A stretch of 64,000 nt of DNA from an uncultured Duncaniella sp. (GTDB lineage: Bacteria > Bacteroidota > Bacteroidia > Bacteroidales > Muribaculaceae): contig CAJUKP010000010.1 of the NCBI GenBank assembly GCA_910587165.1, forward strand, positions 14,727 through 78,726, written 5' to 3'. Every line of letters begins with the position of its first letter. Position 1 is the first letter of the stretch. The position numbers were made by a program, and so were the translations under genes. Shown in pieces: positions 1 through 8,468 of the stretch. The notes beneath the pieces are model-generated. The model made no database searches. It saw nothing but the letters and a program-made list of their open reading frames with translations, and had not been told where the DNA came from.

Positions 1-324
1 GTACTCCTCAGTGTCTTTCTTCTGCCCCTTGTGGAGAAATGTCACGTCTCCCTCAGTGAGGTAAAGCGGGGTGAACAACGGTTGCCATACAGCGGCACCT
101 GCCGTGTCATGAATGCAATGCGGAGGCCAGATACCTCCGCTGGCCTTGAAAGAGCAGTGATCGAACGGATGCCGGTCGGCTGTGACTATCTTATGGGCAT
201 ACCTACCGTCGGACTGCGAGATATATTCTGCAAGCGAATCCATTGCCTCCGCGGCCCCGGGCACTGGTAATGTCCCGTTTATGAAGTCAATCTGCGGATC
301 AACGATAAGAAGTAGTCTTTTCAT
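1..324 (-). CDS. pncA: Nicotinamidase/isochorismatase-family cysteine hydrolase (3' part beyond the left edge)
   Basis: The reverse strand reads 108 codons from an ATG at 324 to the window edge without a stop, so the C-terminal half with the catalytic cysteine is missing. The start MKRLLLIVDPQIDF carries the catalytic Asp of the family. TADRHPFDHCSF matches the metal-binding D-x-H stretch of nicotinamidases, WPPHCIHDTAGA matches their substrate-pocket motif, and LHKGQKKDTEEY holds the expected catalytic Lys. Nicotinamidase converts nicotinamide to nicotinate for NAD salvage in the cytoplasm. The start overlaps the stop of the upstream HD gene by four bases (ATGA), so the two are probably cotranscribed and translationally coupled. 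Another isochorismatase-family hydrolase cannot be excluded without the C-terminus. Confidence 0.85.
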   Translation of the reverse strand, partial: MKRLLLIVDPQIDFINGTLPVPGAAEAMDSLAEYISQSDGRYAHKIVTADRHPFDHCSFKASGGIWPPHCIHDTAGAAVWQPLFTPLYLTEGDVTFLHKGQKKDTEEY

Positions 325-962
325 TCCCTTGTCTTGTCAGTCATACATTTATCCACTTCATTGGAAATCCATTCCAACAGTTCCGGTGGCATTGTCTCCT
401 CTACAATCCTTTTACTGTAACCGGTCATGTTTTTAGCCTGCTCGGTTCTGAGATAGTCCGGGTCAAGTCCATGTCTGCCCAGCCTCCATCGGTCAAGGGC
501 GTCCGCATCCTTGAATATGTCATACAGCTTGAACATTTTCGGTAAAGAACCGGCATATTCATTCTTGATACCCGCCTTGCCACGACGGTCGTCGATGTCA
601 TGATACTTCATCATCAGGGCAGTCTCCGGAAGATATTCGATATCGTTTGCGGAATCACAGAATTGTTTGTAATATACCGCTGCTCTGGCTCCATGACCGG
701 TATCAAGATATTCATCCTCCCGTCGGCTGTCATGAAATACGGCTGCCTGGGCCAGTGCCGTTAGAGCTCGTTCGTCGTGCCCGAATATCTTTTCGCCAAT
801 AATCAGGGCATACAGAAGCACACGCTCGCAATGTGCGGCAGCATGGATCTTGCTGTCCGGCATATTGAAAATGACACGGTTGTGAAGGAAAGTATCCCAT
901 TTGGTAAAAAGCCTTCTGACATCTGAGGGGAGTCTGTCGATTTCTTTTTGTGGTATGCTCAT
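321..962 (-). CDS. HD-domain hydrolase
   Basis: This 213-residue soluble protein has an HD phosphohydrolase layout. His44 is in AAAHCERVLL, the HD pair is at 77-78 in VFHDSRR, further histidines are at 90 and 121, and acidic residues are at 122-125 in YHDIDD. HD proteins are metal-dependent phosphatases or phosphodiesterases, often acting on nucleotides. The substrate here is unknown. It is the first gene of a two-gene unit with the nicotinamidase, which could hint at nucleotide or NAD metabolism (inference). A TAnnTTTG-type promoter box lies 26 bases upstream of the start. Confidence 0.8.
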   Translation of the reverse strand: MSIPQKEIDRLPSDVRRLFTKWDTFLHNRVIFNMPDSKIHAAAHCERVLLYALIIGEKIFGHDERALTALAQAAVFHDSRREDEYLDTGHGARAAVYYKQFCDSANDIEYLPETALMMKYHDIDDRRGKAGIKNEYAGSLPKMFKLYDIFKDADALDRWRLGRHGLDPDYLRTEQAKNMTGYSKRIVEETMPPELLEWISNEVDKCMTDKTRE

Positions 963-988
963 TGTAATTGTAGTCGTAATAGATTATG

Positions 989-996
989 CAAATATA
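989..996 (-). promoter_or_regulatory. Promoter -7 box of the HD/nicotinamidase operon
   Basis: Read on the minus strand this is TATATTTG, a full match to the Bacteroidota TAnnTTTG box. It would start transcription near 984, about 22 bases before the HD start codon. I see no clear TTTG 19-21 bases upstream. Confidence 0.5.
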
Positions 997-1030
997 GCTC
1001 AAAATAACCGTTTATGATTGAAATACTGTA

Positions 1031-1079
1031 AAAAATCCGTTCCTATATCAATCTCATGGATTTTTGATATAGGAACGGA
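1031..1079 (-). terminator. Rho-independent terminator of mdh
   Basis: A perfect 16-base inverted repeat (1036-1051 with 1064-1079) with a 12-base loop is followed on the minus strand by TTTTT. It lies about 60 bases beyond the mdh stop codon. Confidence 0.8.
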
Positions 1080-1139
1080 GGTTCTATCTTATTTCTATAA
1101 TACAATCCTGTAATTGTATTGATCGCTTATCGGGTCATA

Positions 1140-2138
1140 TCAGAGATTGGGATTGATGTCGTGCCATTTATCTATCGGCGGGATAATTCCGAGCGAGATC
1201 ACCTCATCACGCAGTTTGCAGAGATGATGATAGCTCTGCTCGAGCTCCTTTTTCTCTTCGGCTGTGCCTCCGACGGGATGCACAGTGACGCCATTTTTGT
1301 CAACAGTCGTCTCCATGGCCATCATAATATGGTTGAAGTCTCCGTTGTTGACATAGGTGCCTACAGGCCAGTTGAAATTCTTTCCTCCCATAGCGGCCGC
1401 TATCATCTCAATGGATAGATAGGCGGGGCTTTGGAATGACGAACGGCCTCGGAGGTCGATGATGTTCTTGCCACCCTGGATCACACTTTCCTTTATCTGC
1501 TCCCATTTCTGTTCGGGAAGAGCCTTGGTGCCTATGATCTGTGACAGGGGTTCGCCGGCCACTGTGGTTGTAGAGGCGAAGACTGCCATCTGTTCGCCAT
1601 GTCCGCCGTAGGTTCGTGAGTTGACAATCTGATCTGCCGGTATGTGGAAATACTTTGCAAGCTCGCTACGTAGACGGGTGCTGTCAAGAGCGGCGAGGGT
1701 TGATACCTGTGATGGCTTGAGCCCTGAATAGATCAGGGTGACAAGACCGGTGATATCAGCCGGGTTGAACACTACAACAACGTGTTTCACATCCGGGCAA
1801 TAGTTCTTGATATCCTTTCCGAGTTGCTCGGCTATCTGTGCGTTGCCACGAAGAAGATCCTCTCGGGTCATACCGGCCTTGCGGGCGGCACCACCTGAGC
1901 TGACTATATATTTGGCATCCTTGAATGCTTCCTTCACATCGGAAGTATAGGTGAGATTGAGTCCTTCGAATCCACAATGGGCCATTTCTTCAGCCACACC
2001 CTCAAGACCGGGTGCGTATGTATCGTAAAGGCAGATATTGGGGGTGAGGTGCATCATGGCGGCTGTCTGAGCCATGTTTGAACCGATCATGCCGGCTGCG
2101 CCGACAATGACAAGTTTGTCGTTTGTCAGAAAATCCAT
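1140..2138 (-). CDS. mdh: Malate dehydrogenase
   Basis: This cytoplasmic NAD-dependent oxidoreductase (332 residues) interconverts malate and oxaloacetate. The Rossmann glycine motif GAAGMIG is at 13-19, substrate arginines are in the mobile loop near 86-92 (AARKAGMTR), and the FNPAD stretch is at 124-128. The catalytic Asp152 and Arg155 lie in DSTRLR, and catalytic His180 in GGHGEQM. The length and motifs match the LDH/MDH superfamily form found in Bacteroides. It is monocistronic, with its own promoter, a long leader holding a hairpin, and a strong terminator. In anaerobic Bacteroidales it feeds the reductive branch from oxaloacetate to fumarate, succinate and propionate. That connects functionally with the methylmalonyl-CoA module at 45,930-50,520. 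Confidence 0.95.
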   Translation of the reverse strand: MDFLTNDKLVIVGAAGMIGSNMAQTAAMMHLTPNICLYDTYAPGLEGVAEEMAHCGFEGLNLTYTSDVKEAFKDAKYIVSSGGAARKAGMTREDLLRGNAQIAEQLGKDIKNYCPDVKHVVVVFNPADITGLVTLIYSGLKPSQVSTLAALDSTRLRSELAKYFHIPADQIVNSRTYGGHGEQMAVFASTTTVAGEPLSQIIGTKALPEQKWEQIKESVIQGGKNIIDLRGRSSFQSPAYLSIEMIAAAMGGKNFNWPVGTYVNNGDFNHIMMAMETTVDKNGVTVHPVGGTAEEKKELEQSYHHLCKLRDEVISLGIIPPIDKWHDINPNL

Positions 2139-2243
2139 ATTAGTTTCAGGTTTGATATTCGTTCTTTATAAAGAAGGAACGCTTTCTGCTGTGAAAATGT
2201 TCACCTGTACGGTATCATATAGCTTCCGAAAATGCAGAAAAAC

Positions 2244-2282
2244 AAGAAAGGGATTGTCTCACGACATTCCCTTTCTTTTTTA
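2244..2282. promoter_or_regulatory. Long hairpin in the mdh leader (possible attenuator)
   Basis: A 15-base inverted repeat (2244-2258 with 2263-2277, one mismatch, 4-base loop) is flanked by T-runs on both strands: TTTTT after it on plus and GTTTTT after it on minus. It lies between the mdh promoter box and the mdh start, so the mdh transcript should contain it. No plus-strand gene ends just before it. It could be an attenuator of mdh or simply a bidirectional terminator. Confidence 0.5.
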
Positions 2283-2321
2283 AACCTTTATCTTAATCTA
2301 ATACTATGAAAAACACACACG

Positions 2322-2329
2322 CAAATTTA
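2322..2329 (-). promoter_or_regulatory. Promoter -7 box of mdh
   Basis: The minus strand reads TAAATTTG, a full match to TAnnTTTG. The predicted start near 2317 would give mdh a leader of about 180 bases. Apart from this box and the hairpin, the 316-base gap between mdh and the next gene is AT-rich with nothing else recognisable. Confidence 0.55.
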
Positions 2330-2454
2330 GTGATATAAACTGTAATTTCCACAACAACAGAGGCCTATTTAATGATATTTAACTAAAAACTTTTGAATAT
2401 TATTGTGATTACCTGCCTCCCCGGAATGTTATTCTAAAAAAGGAGGACATTATT

Positions 2455-2688
2455 ATGAAATTCAAGAAAATAATTTTGTCGGCAGCGGTCATTCTGGCCG
2501 GTTTGTCCTCAAGCAGTTGCATGGGGCTTGGATGGTCGGTTTCATCCGATCCATACGGTGTCACACCGGATGTTGGCATATCCATAAGCGGAGGATCGTA
2601 TTATGATCCCGGTCCGCCTCCGCCCCCTCGGCCTATGCCTCCTCGTCCCACTCCCTGGGGTGGTCCCGGATGGCCCGGCCCATGGTGA
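2455..2688 (+). CDS. Small proline-rich lipoprotein
   Basis: This 77-residue protein has a type II signal peptide with lipobox LSSSSC (Cys22), so it should be lipid-anchored in the envelope. The mature part has a Gly/Ser segment and then a Pro/Arg/Gly/Trp-rich tail with several PPRP-like runs. I do not recognise a family. The start is well supported by AGGAGG eight bases upstream, unusually strong for this lineage, where most starts here lack such a site. A hairpin terminator follows the stop. The gene stands alone, divergent from mdh and convergent with lpdA. Confidence 0.7.
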   Translation: MKFKKIILSAAVILAGLSSSSCMGLGWSVSSDPYGVTPDVGISISGGSYYDPGPPPPPRPMPPRPTPWGGPGWPGPW

Positions 2689-2706
2689 TAACAGGTGATA
2701 AATATG

Positions 2707-2754
2707 AACCGCATCCGTATGCAGGTATTGTCCATGCAGACGGATGCGGTTTAA
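2707..2754 (+). terminator. Terminator hairpin between convergent genes
   Basis: A perfect 12-base stem (2707-2718 with 2740-2751) follows the lipoprotein stop. The T-run is weak on both strands. It may serve both this gene and lpdA, which ends at 2776 on the other strand. Confidence 0.6.
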
Positions 2755-2775
2755 GTTAAAAATGTGGGCAAATGG

Positions 2776-4110
2776 TCAGAGTGCTGCCGGCAATACCTCC
2801 GATAGTGTCGGATGGGCATGAATCGTGCGGACTATGGCTTCAGCTGGGAGCCCGGCGGTCATCACGGCCGCGGCTTCGGCTATCAGATCGGCGGCATGGG
2901 GGCCGCATATATGACATCCGAGCAAAAGTCCGGAATCTGTGTCGACGATGGTTTTCACCAATCCGTCCGTCTCTCCCATAGCCATGGCTTTCCCGTTGGC
3001 GCGGAATGTCGATTTGCCTGTTTTGAAGTTGAGACCGCGGGCTGAGCATTGCTCCTCGGTGAGTCCCACCATAGCGCATTCCGGCATGGTGAATACTGCC
3101 GAAGGCATTACATTGAGATCCTTCCATTCTCCAAGCACAATGTCGCCCTGCGCTGTAGCTGCATGGGCAAGCATACAACGTCCGTTTACATCGCCGATCG
3201 CGAATACTTCAGTCCCGGGGCAGGATACACCGTCAGACCACAGGAGTCTCATTCCATCGTCAACTTTCAGGAATCCACGTTCGGTAATTGCTCCGGCTTC
3301 GATTAATCCGGCGGGGATGACAGGGCGGCGTCCTACAGCCATGAGCACACATTCCGATGCTATCTGTTTCGGTTTGCCTTTATTCTCATAGTTGACTATC
3401 GTGCCGGGATCTATTGAAGTGACACAGGCGTCTGTGACAATACTTATACCCCGTTTTTTGAGTGCCATCCGGAGGCGTTTGGCCACTTCGGCATCAAATG
3501 GCGGGAGTATTTCCTTGCAGTATTCCAACACAGTGACATCTACGCCGAAAGCATTCATCACGGAAGCGAATTCAAGTCCGATCACACCTCCACCGATCAC
3601 TACCATTGATTCAGGTAGAAGATCGAGTGTCAGAAATTCATCGCTTGTGAGAGCATGGCTCGCTCCGGGAATGGGGAGGCGGGCAGAGGCCGATCCGGTT
3701 GCCACGATGATACGTGGTGCCGTATATAGTTCTCCTCCGCACTCGACTGTGGAAGGAGATGTGAATACAGCCTCACCTTTCACCACATTCACTCCTGAGA
3801 GCAGTGTTGATACTCCGTCGCGCAATTCAGCCACCACAGAGTCCTTTCTGGCCATGACCGCGGGGAAATCCACACGGACCTCGGTGTTTTCTCCAAACGG
3901 GATGCCGTATCTGGCGGCATTAAGAACGGTCATCATCACTTCGGCCGACCGGCATAGAGCTTTGGTGGGAATGCACCCGCGGTTGAGGCAGGTGCCACCG
4001 AGTTCTGCACGTTCGATCAACGTGACTTCAAGGCCGCGTGAGGCAGCCTTTACAGCCGTTTCATATCCACCGGGTCCGGCGCCGATGATGAGGAGGTCGG
4101 AATGGTTCAT
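2776..4110 (-). CDS. lpdA: Dihydrolipoyl dehydrogenase (glycine cleavage L-protein)
   Basis: This 444-residue FAD/NAD disulfide oxidoreductase reoxidises the lipoyl arm of GcvH. The N-terminal FAD motif GAGPGG is at 10-15, the redox disulfide is Cys41/Cys46 in GGTCLNRGCIPTK, and a second glycine motif (IGGGVIG) binds NAD. The C-terminal HAHPTLSE at 431-438 supplies the catalytic His433/Glu438 pair. It is the last gene of the glycine cleavage operon, and its start overlaps the gcvPB stop by four bases (ATGA). That position argues that this copy is dedicated to glycine cleavage rather than to a 2-oxoacid dehydrogenase complex. Confidence 0.95.
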   Translation of the reverse strand: MNHSDLLIIGAGPGGYETAVKAASRGLEVTLIERAELGGTCLNRGCIPTKALCRSAEVMMTVLNAARYGIPFGENTEVRVDFPAVMARKDSVVAELRDGVSTLLSGVNVVKGEAVFTSPSTVECGGELYTAPRIIVATGSASARLPIPGASHALTSDEFLTLDLLPESMVVIGGGVIGLEFASVMNAFGVDVTVLEYCKEILPPFDAEVAKRLRMALKKRGISIVTDACVTSIDPGTIVNYENKGKPKQIASECVLMAVGRRPVIPAGLIEAGAITERGFLKVDDGMRLLWSDGVSCPGTEVFAIGDVNGRCMLAHAATAQGDIVLGEWKDLNVMPSAVFTMPECAMVGLTEEQCSARGLNFKTGKSTFRANGKAMAMGETDGLVKTIVDTDSGLLLGCHICGPHAADLIAEAAAVMTAGLPAEAIVRTIHAHPTLSEVLPAAL

Positions 4111-5585
4111 AGCTCGTGGAAACTTACGATTGGATTAAGTGCCGCAGCTGTGTCGTCCGGTCGTCCGACCGGACAGTCATGCGGAGCGCCTTTGACCACA
4201 TCCGGGGTCTCGGATGCTTCACGGGCGATCTCTCGCATCACGGATATAAACTCATCAAGTGTCTCCTTGCTCTCAGTCTCGGTCGGCTCTATCATGAGCG
4301 ATTCATGGAAAAGCAGCGGGAAATAGATGGTGGGTGCGTGATAGCCATGGTCGAGCAGTCGTTTGGCAACATCGAGTGTGGTCACGCCGGTCGACTTGTC
4401 CAGCAACCCGTCGAAGACAAACTCATGCTTGCAAACACGGTCTATCGCCACTTTGTAAAGATCACGCAGCGACTCCTTGACATAGTTGGCATTGAGCGTG
4501 GCGAGTGATCCGGCCATTGCCAGACCGTCTTTGCCGAGCGATAATATGTAGGAGAGGGCACGAAGTTCCACAGCGAAATTTCCGAGCCAAGATGATATGC
4601 GTCCGAGCGATCCGGGACGTTTCTCCACTTCATAGTCGAGTGCGAAGTAATCGTCATCATCAGGCGTCTTTATCACAACCACGGGATTGGGAAGGAATTC
4701 CTCCAGTCCGGCTCTGACTCCGACGGGTCCTGAGCCGGGTCCGCCACCACCGTGAGGTGTCGAGAAAGTCTTGTGGAGATTGATGTGCATTACATCAAAT
4801 CCCATATCTCCCGGTCTGGCTATGCCGAGCAGGGGATTGAGATTGGCTCCGTCATAATACATCAGCGCCCCGGCAGCGTGGACCATCTCCGCAATCTCCG
4901 GGATGGAGTATTCAAAGAGTCCGACAGTGTTGGGATTGGTCATCATCACGGCAGCTACGGTCTCATCAAGGAGTGCGCGGAGAGCCTCGACATCAACTGT
5001 GCCGTCGGGGAGTGATTTCACTTCCACCACTTTCAACCCAGCCACGGCAGCTGAAGCCGGATTGGTGCCGTGGGCGGAGTCAGGGACAATCACTTTTGTC
5101 CTTGCCAGGTCGCCCCGGCTTCTGTGATAGGCACGGATCACCATAAGTCCGGTAAGCTCTCCATGAGCTCCGGCATAAGGATTGAGTGTGAACTCAGCCA
5201 TTCCGCCTATCTCCGACAGCATGGCCTGAAGATCGTTGTAGGCCTTTAACGCCCCCTGCACGGTATCCGCCGGTTGCATTGGATGCAGACCGGTGAATCC
5301 AGGGAGCGAACATAGTTCGTCATTGATCTTGGGGTTGTACTTCATCGTGCACGACCCAAGGGGATAGAATCCTGAGTCAACACCGAAGTTGTTGGCTGAC
5401 ATATTGGTATAGTGTCTCACCACGGTCGGCTCGTCAATCTCGGGAAGATGCAGGGGTGTCTGTCTGAGCAATGTGTCCGGCAGTTCAGGAATATGCGCGT
5501 CACATCCGTTGGAGTTGAGATAGTAGCCTGTACGGCCCGGCTTGGAAAGCTCGAATATGACTTTTCCGTAATATTTTCTATTCAT
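4107..5585 (-). CDS. gcvPB: Glycine dehydrogenase (decarboxylating) subunit 2
   Basis: This is the C-terminal half of glycine decarboxylase (P-protein) as a separate 492-residue polypeptide. The PLP-binding Lys272 sits in NLHKTFSTPHGGGGPG, and DSAHGTNPASAA near 169-180 is another family signature. With GcvPA it forms the heterotetramer that decarboxylates glycine and passes the aminomethyl group to lipoyl-GcvH. The gene follows gcvPA by 12 bases and overlaps lpdA by four. Split P-protein is a normal form in many bacteria, so this is not a frameshift: both halves have their own clean start and full length. Confidence 0.95.
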   Translation of the reverse strand: MNRKYYGKVIFELSKPGRTGYYLNSNGCDAHIPELPDTLLRQTPLHLPEIDEPTVVRHYTNMSANNFGVDSGFYPLGSCTMKYNPKINDELCSLPGFTGLHPMQPADTVQGALKAYNDLQAMLSEIGGMAEFTLNPYAGAHGELTGLMVIRAYHRSRGDLARTKVIVPDSAHGTNPASAAVAGLKVVEVKSLPDGTVDVEALRALLDETVAAVMMTNPNTVGLFEYSIPEIAEMVHAAGALMYYDGANLNPLLGIARPGDMGFDVMHINLHKTFSTPHGGGGPGSGPVGVRAGLEEFLPNPVVVIKTPDDDDYFALDYEVEKRPGSLGRISSWLGNFAVELRALSYILSLGKDGLAMAGSLATLNANYVKESLRDLYKVAIDRVCKHEFVFDGLLDKSTGVTTLDVAKRLLDHGYHAPTIYFPLLFHESLMIEPTETESKETLDEFISVMREIAREASETPDVVKGAPHDCPVGRPDDTAAALNPIVSFHEL

Positions 5586-5597
5586 GGCTTTCTCTGG

Positions 5598-6980
5598 TTA
5601 GAATGTTTTTTCTCCTTCTGGTGTGAATAGGGGTGTCTGTGCTTTTGAGAAAGTGTCGGCGCGCCACACATAGCGGTCCATCTCCTCTTTTGTGCGGTTT
5701 TCTGTGACACATACGAGAAGTTCGTCTTCGGCAATACATACGCCTGCCAGACAGCCGCTTGCCGCCGATACCTCCATGAAATCCTTCAGAGATGTGTCCC
5801 CCTTGTAGCGGAGCACGAATTCATTGAGGAACGGTTTGCCGGGATATTTCAGCTCGAACGCTCCGGTCTCCACCAGCCTGTCTGCCAGATAATGTGCTCC
5901 GGAGGCTGAGAGTGTATTGACCTCACGTAAACCCTGTGGCCCCATGAGCGACAGATAGACTGCCGCATAGAGAGCCATCAACCCTTGGTTGGAGCATATA
6001 TTCGATGTGGCTTTATCGCGTCGTATGTGTTGCTCGCGGGCCTGGAGCGTGAGGACGAACACACGTTGGCCTGACGGGTCGGTGGTTGCACCGACTATAC
6101 GTCCGGGAAGTTTGCGCATGAGGGCCTTCGTACAGCACATATAGCCGAGTCCCGGTCCTCCGAACGAAAGAGGCATACCGAGCGACTGGGCTTCACCTGC
6201 CGCGATATCAGCACCCCATTCTCCGGGATTACGTATGTATCCGAGGGCCGACGCAGGGGCTGTCATCACGAGAAGGGCTTTGGCGGCGTGCACCATATCG
6301 GCCACACCAGTATAGTCCTCGAGTATTCCGTAGTAGTTGGGGGTAGGGAGGATCACTCCGGCTATGTCGGAAGCGCCTTCAAGCATTGAACGCAGGGCCT
6401 CGAGATCTGTCACACCTCCTGATTCGGGAATGGTCTCTATCGTCACTCCGTGATAGCCGGCATAGGTATCGGTCACCTCCCTGTAAATGGGATTGAGGGT
6501 GGCGCTTACAAGCACACGGTTTTTCTTGCGTCCGGCTGCCACACACATCATCATAGCCTCTGCTACCGCCGTGGAGCCGTCATACATCGAGGCATTGGAC
6601 ACGGGCAGGCCTGTGAGTTCGGACATCATTGTCTGATACTCGAAGATATACTGTAGTGTGCCTTGTGACACTTCCGGCTGATAAGGGGTGTAGGCTGTGA
6701 GAAATTCCGAACGGGAGAGTATGGCCTGAATCACTGCCGGAGTATAATGATCGTAGAATCCTGCACCGGCAAAACAGGTGAGCGGACGGTTCATCTCGGC
6801 CAGGTCGGTGAAATATTCCCTGACCTGGCTCTCGCTCATCTGTGTAGGAAGATCGTAGTCCCTCTTGAGTCTGAGGGAATCAGGTACATCGGCATAGAGA
6901 TCGTCAAGAGTCTCCACGCCACACTTCCCGAGCATCTCCTTGATGTCGTCGGGAGTGTGGGGAAAATAGCGGTGGGCCAT
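5598..6980 (-). CDS. gcvPA: Glycine dehydrogenase (decarboxylating) subunit 1
   Basis: This 460-residue protein is the N-terminal half of the split P-protein. It starts MAHRYFPHTPDDIKEML and carries the family stretches FAGAGFYDHYTPAVIQ, TAYTPYQPEVSQGTLQ and NASMYDGSTAVAEA, typical of GcvPA. It has no PLP lysine of its own and needs GcvPB for activity. Six bases separate it from the upstream gcvH stop, and gcvPB follows 12 bases downstream. Confidence 0.95.
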   Translation of the reverse strand: MAHRYFPHTPDDIKEMLGKCGVETLDDLYADVPDSLRLKRDYDLPTQMSESQVREYFTDLAEMNRPLTCFAGAGFYDHYTPAVIQAILSRSEFLTAYTPYQPEVSQGTLQYIFEYQTMMSELTGLPVSNASMYDGSTAVAEAMMMCVAAGRKKNRVLVSATLNPIYREVTDTYAGYHGVTIETIPESGGVTDLEALRSMLEGASDIAGVILPTPNYYGILEDYTGVADMVHAAKALLVMTAPASALGYIRNPGEWGADIAAGEAQSLGMPLSFGGPGLGYMCCTKALMRKLPGRIVGATTDPSGQRVFVLTLQAREQHIRRDKATSNICSNQGLMALYAAVYLSLMGPQGLREVNTLSASGAHYLADRLVETGAFELKYPGKPFLNEFVLRYKGDTSLKDFMEVSAASGCLAGVCIAEDELLVCVTENRTKEEMDRYVWRADTFSKAQTPLFTPEGEKTF

Positions 6981-6986
6981 AGGCTG

Positions 6987-7358
6987 TCAATGCTTTTCGG
7001 CGGAGCAGAAATTCGCGTAGGCTTCCTCGTCCATGAGTCCGTCAAGTTCGGACAGGTCGGTCATATCGACCTCTATGATCCAGTTGGTCATGGCATCCTC
7101 ATTGATCAGACGCGGATTGTCGATGAGAGCTTCGTTGATGTTCACGACTGCTCCGCTCACAGGAGAGAAGAGATCGGAAGCGGCTTTCACACTCTCTACG
7201 GCTCCGAATTCCTCGCCTGCAGCCACATCGTCACCCTGTTCGGGCATATCGACGTATACGACGTTGCCGAGAGCTTTCTGTGCATAGTCGGAGATACCAA
7301 TGTAGGCTGTGTTGCCCTCAACGCGGGCATATTCATGGGTTTTGCTGTAGTAGATCAT
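6987..7358 (-). CDS. gcvH: Glycine cleavage system H protein
   Basis: This 123-residue lipoyl carrier shuttles the aminomethyl group between the P, T and L proteins. Lys58 in GAVESVKAASDLFSPVSG is the lipoylation site. THEYARVEGNTAYIGIS at the N-terminus and the acidic C-terminal helix are typical. Its start overlaps the gcvT stop by four bases. The lipoate ligase at the head of the same operon is the obvious enzyme to load it. Confidence 0.96.
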   Translation of the reverse strand: MIYYSKTHEYARVEGNTAYIGISDYAQKALGNVVYVDMPEQGDDVAAGEEFGAVESVKAASDLFSPVSGAVVNINEALIDNPRLINEDAMTNWIIEVDMTDLSELDGLMDEEAYANFCSAEKH

Positions 7359-8452
7359 TTCTTATAGGATTTTTTATAGAATTTTTTTGCTGTTACTGTT
7401 GCCGGGAATGTCTTGCGGCGTATACGGATGTTGAGATTGTTGCCTTTTTCGGCGTATGGGGTTTCCACCAGGGCCGCGGCGATACTCTTGTCAACCGATA
7501 TGCCACGGTAGCCGGTGGTCACTGTCCCGACTACGATTCCGTCGTCGGTCACAACCTCATAGCCATGACGGGGAATGGCCTTGTCTGCCATCTCGAGGCC
7601 TACGAGTTTCCTTTTCACTCCATCGGCTTTCTGTGCGGCGAGCGCTTCCCTGCCGATGAACTCCGGTTTGTCAAGCTTGACAAATATGCCGAGTCCGGCT
7701 TCCAGCGGAGAGATGGTCTCGGAAAGTTCATCGCCATACAGAGGCAGACCGACCTCAAAACGGAGAGTGTCGCGGCATCCGAGTCCGCATGGAAGCGCCC
7801 GTCCTGATTCGATAAGTGTGTCCCACATATTCCGGATGGTGGCGTTGTCCGCATAGATCTCAAATCCGTCCTCGCCGGTGTAGCCTGTGCGGCTCACAAG
7901 TATATGGTTTCCATCAAGTGTCGCCTCACGGAAAGTATAGAACTGAAGATCGGCACAGGTTATTCCCAATACCTGTTCCATCACGGCCTCGGATTCGGGA
8001 CCCTGTACGGCGAGCTGGCTGAGTTCGTCGCTAAGAGGGATGATCTCCACATTATAGCCGTCGGAGTGTTCCATGATCCATGCCATATCCTTGTCAATAT
8101 TGGCAGCATTGATCACAAGGAAGAAATTGTTGTCGCCACGCTTGTAGACAAGAAGATCGTCCACGACGCCCCCCTCGGGGTTGCACATCATGCCGTATAA
8201 GATCTTACCTGTGGGGAGACCGGTCACGTCATTGGTGAATATGTGGTTGACGTATTTCTCAGCGTCATTCCCCGAGATGTTCACTTCGCCCATATGGGAT
8301 ACGTCAAACACTCCGCAGGCATTTCTCACAGCCTCATGTTCCTCGACAATGCCCGAGTATTGGATGGGCATATCGAATCCTCCGAATGGTGTCATCTGGG
8401 CTCCAAGAGCCAGATGGCGGGAGTGGAGGCAGGTTTCTTTGATATTTTCCAT
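7355..8452 (-). CDS. gcvT: Glycine cleavage system T protein (aminomethyltransferase)
   Basis: This 365-residue tetrahydrofolate-dependent aminomethyltransferase releases ammonia and forms 5,10-methylene-THF. Family signatures include the N-terminal FGGFDMPIQYSG, FDVSHMGEV with the catalytic Asp region, VFTND-like IFTNDVTGLPTGK, RTGYTGEDGFEIY, and GLGCRDTLRFEVGLPLYG. The C-terminal barrel domain is complete. It is the second gene of the operon, 16 bases after lplA. Confidence 0.96.
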   Translation of the reverse strand: MENIKETCLHSRHLALGAQMTPFGGFDMPIQYSGIVEEHEAVRNACGVFDVSHMGEVNISGNDAEKYVNHIFTNDVTGLPTGKILYGMMCNPEGGVVDDLLVYKRGDNNFFLVINAANIDKDMAWIMEHSDGYNVEIIPLSDELSQLAVQGPESEAVMEQVLGITCADLQFYTFREATLDGNHILVSRTGYTGEDGFEIYADNATIRNMWDTLIESGRALPCGLGCRDTLRFEVGLPLYGDELSETISPLEAGLGIFVKLDKPEFIGREALAAQKADGVKRKLVGLEMADKAIPRHGYEVVTDDGIVVGTVTTGYRGISVDKSIAAALVETPYAEKGNNLNIRIRRKTFPATVTAKKFYKKSYKK

Positions 8453-8468
8453 GGAAAGATGGTATTAA

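Noticed and set aside
2074..2283. 69-codon plus-strand frame ending at the mdh-leader hairpin
   Set aside because: It begins inside mdh in antisense and has no recognisable sequence. The terminator-like hairpin is better explained by the mdh leader.
3392..4138. Open frame of 248 codons on the plus strand
   Set aside because: It is opposite lpdA. The translation is Ser/Thr/Pro-rich, as expected of an antisense shadow.
5586..5597. Frameshift splitting glycine decarboxylase
   Set aside because: Both parts have full family length and their own start. The split form is a normal state of the enzyme.
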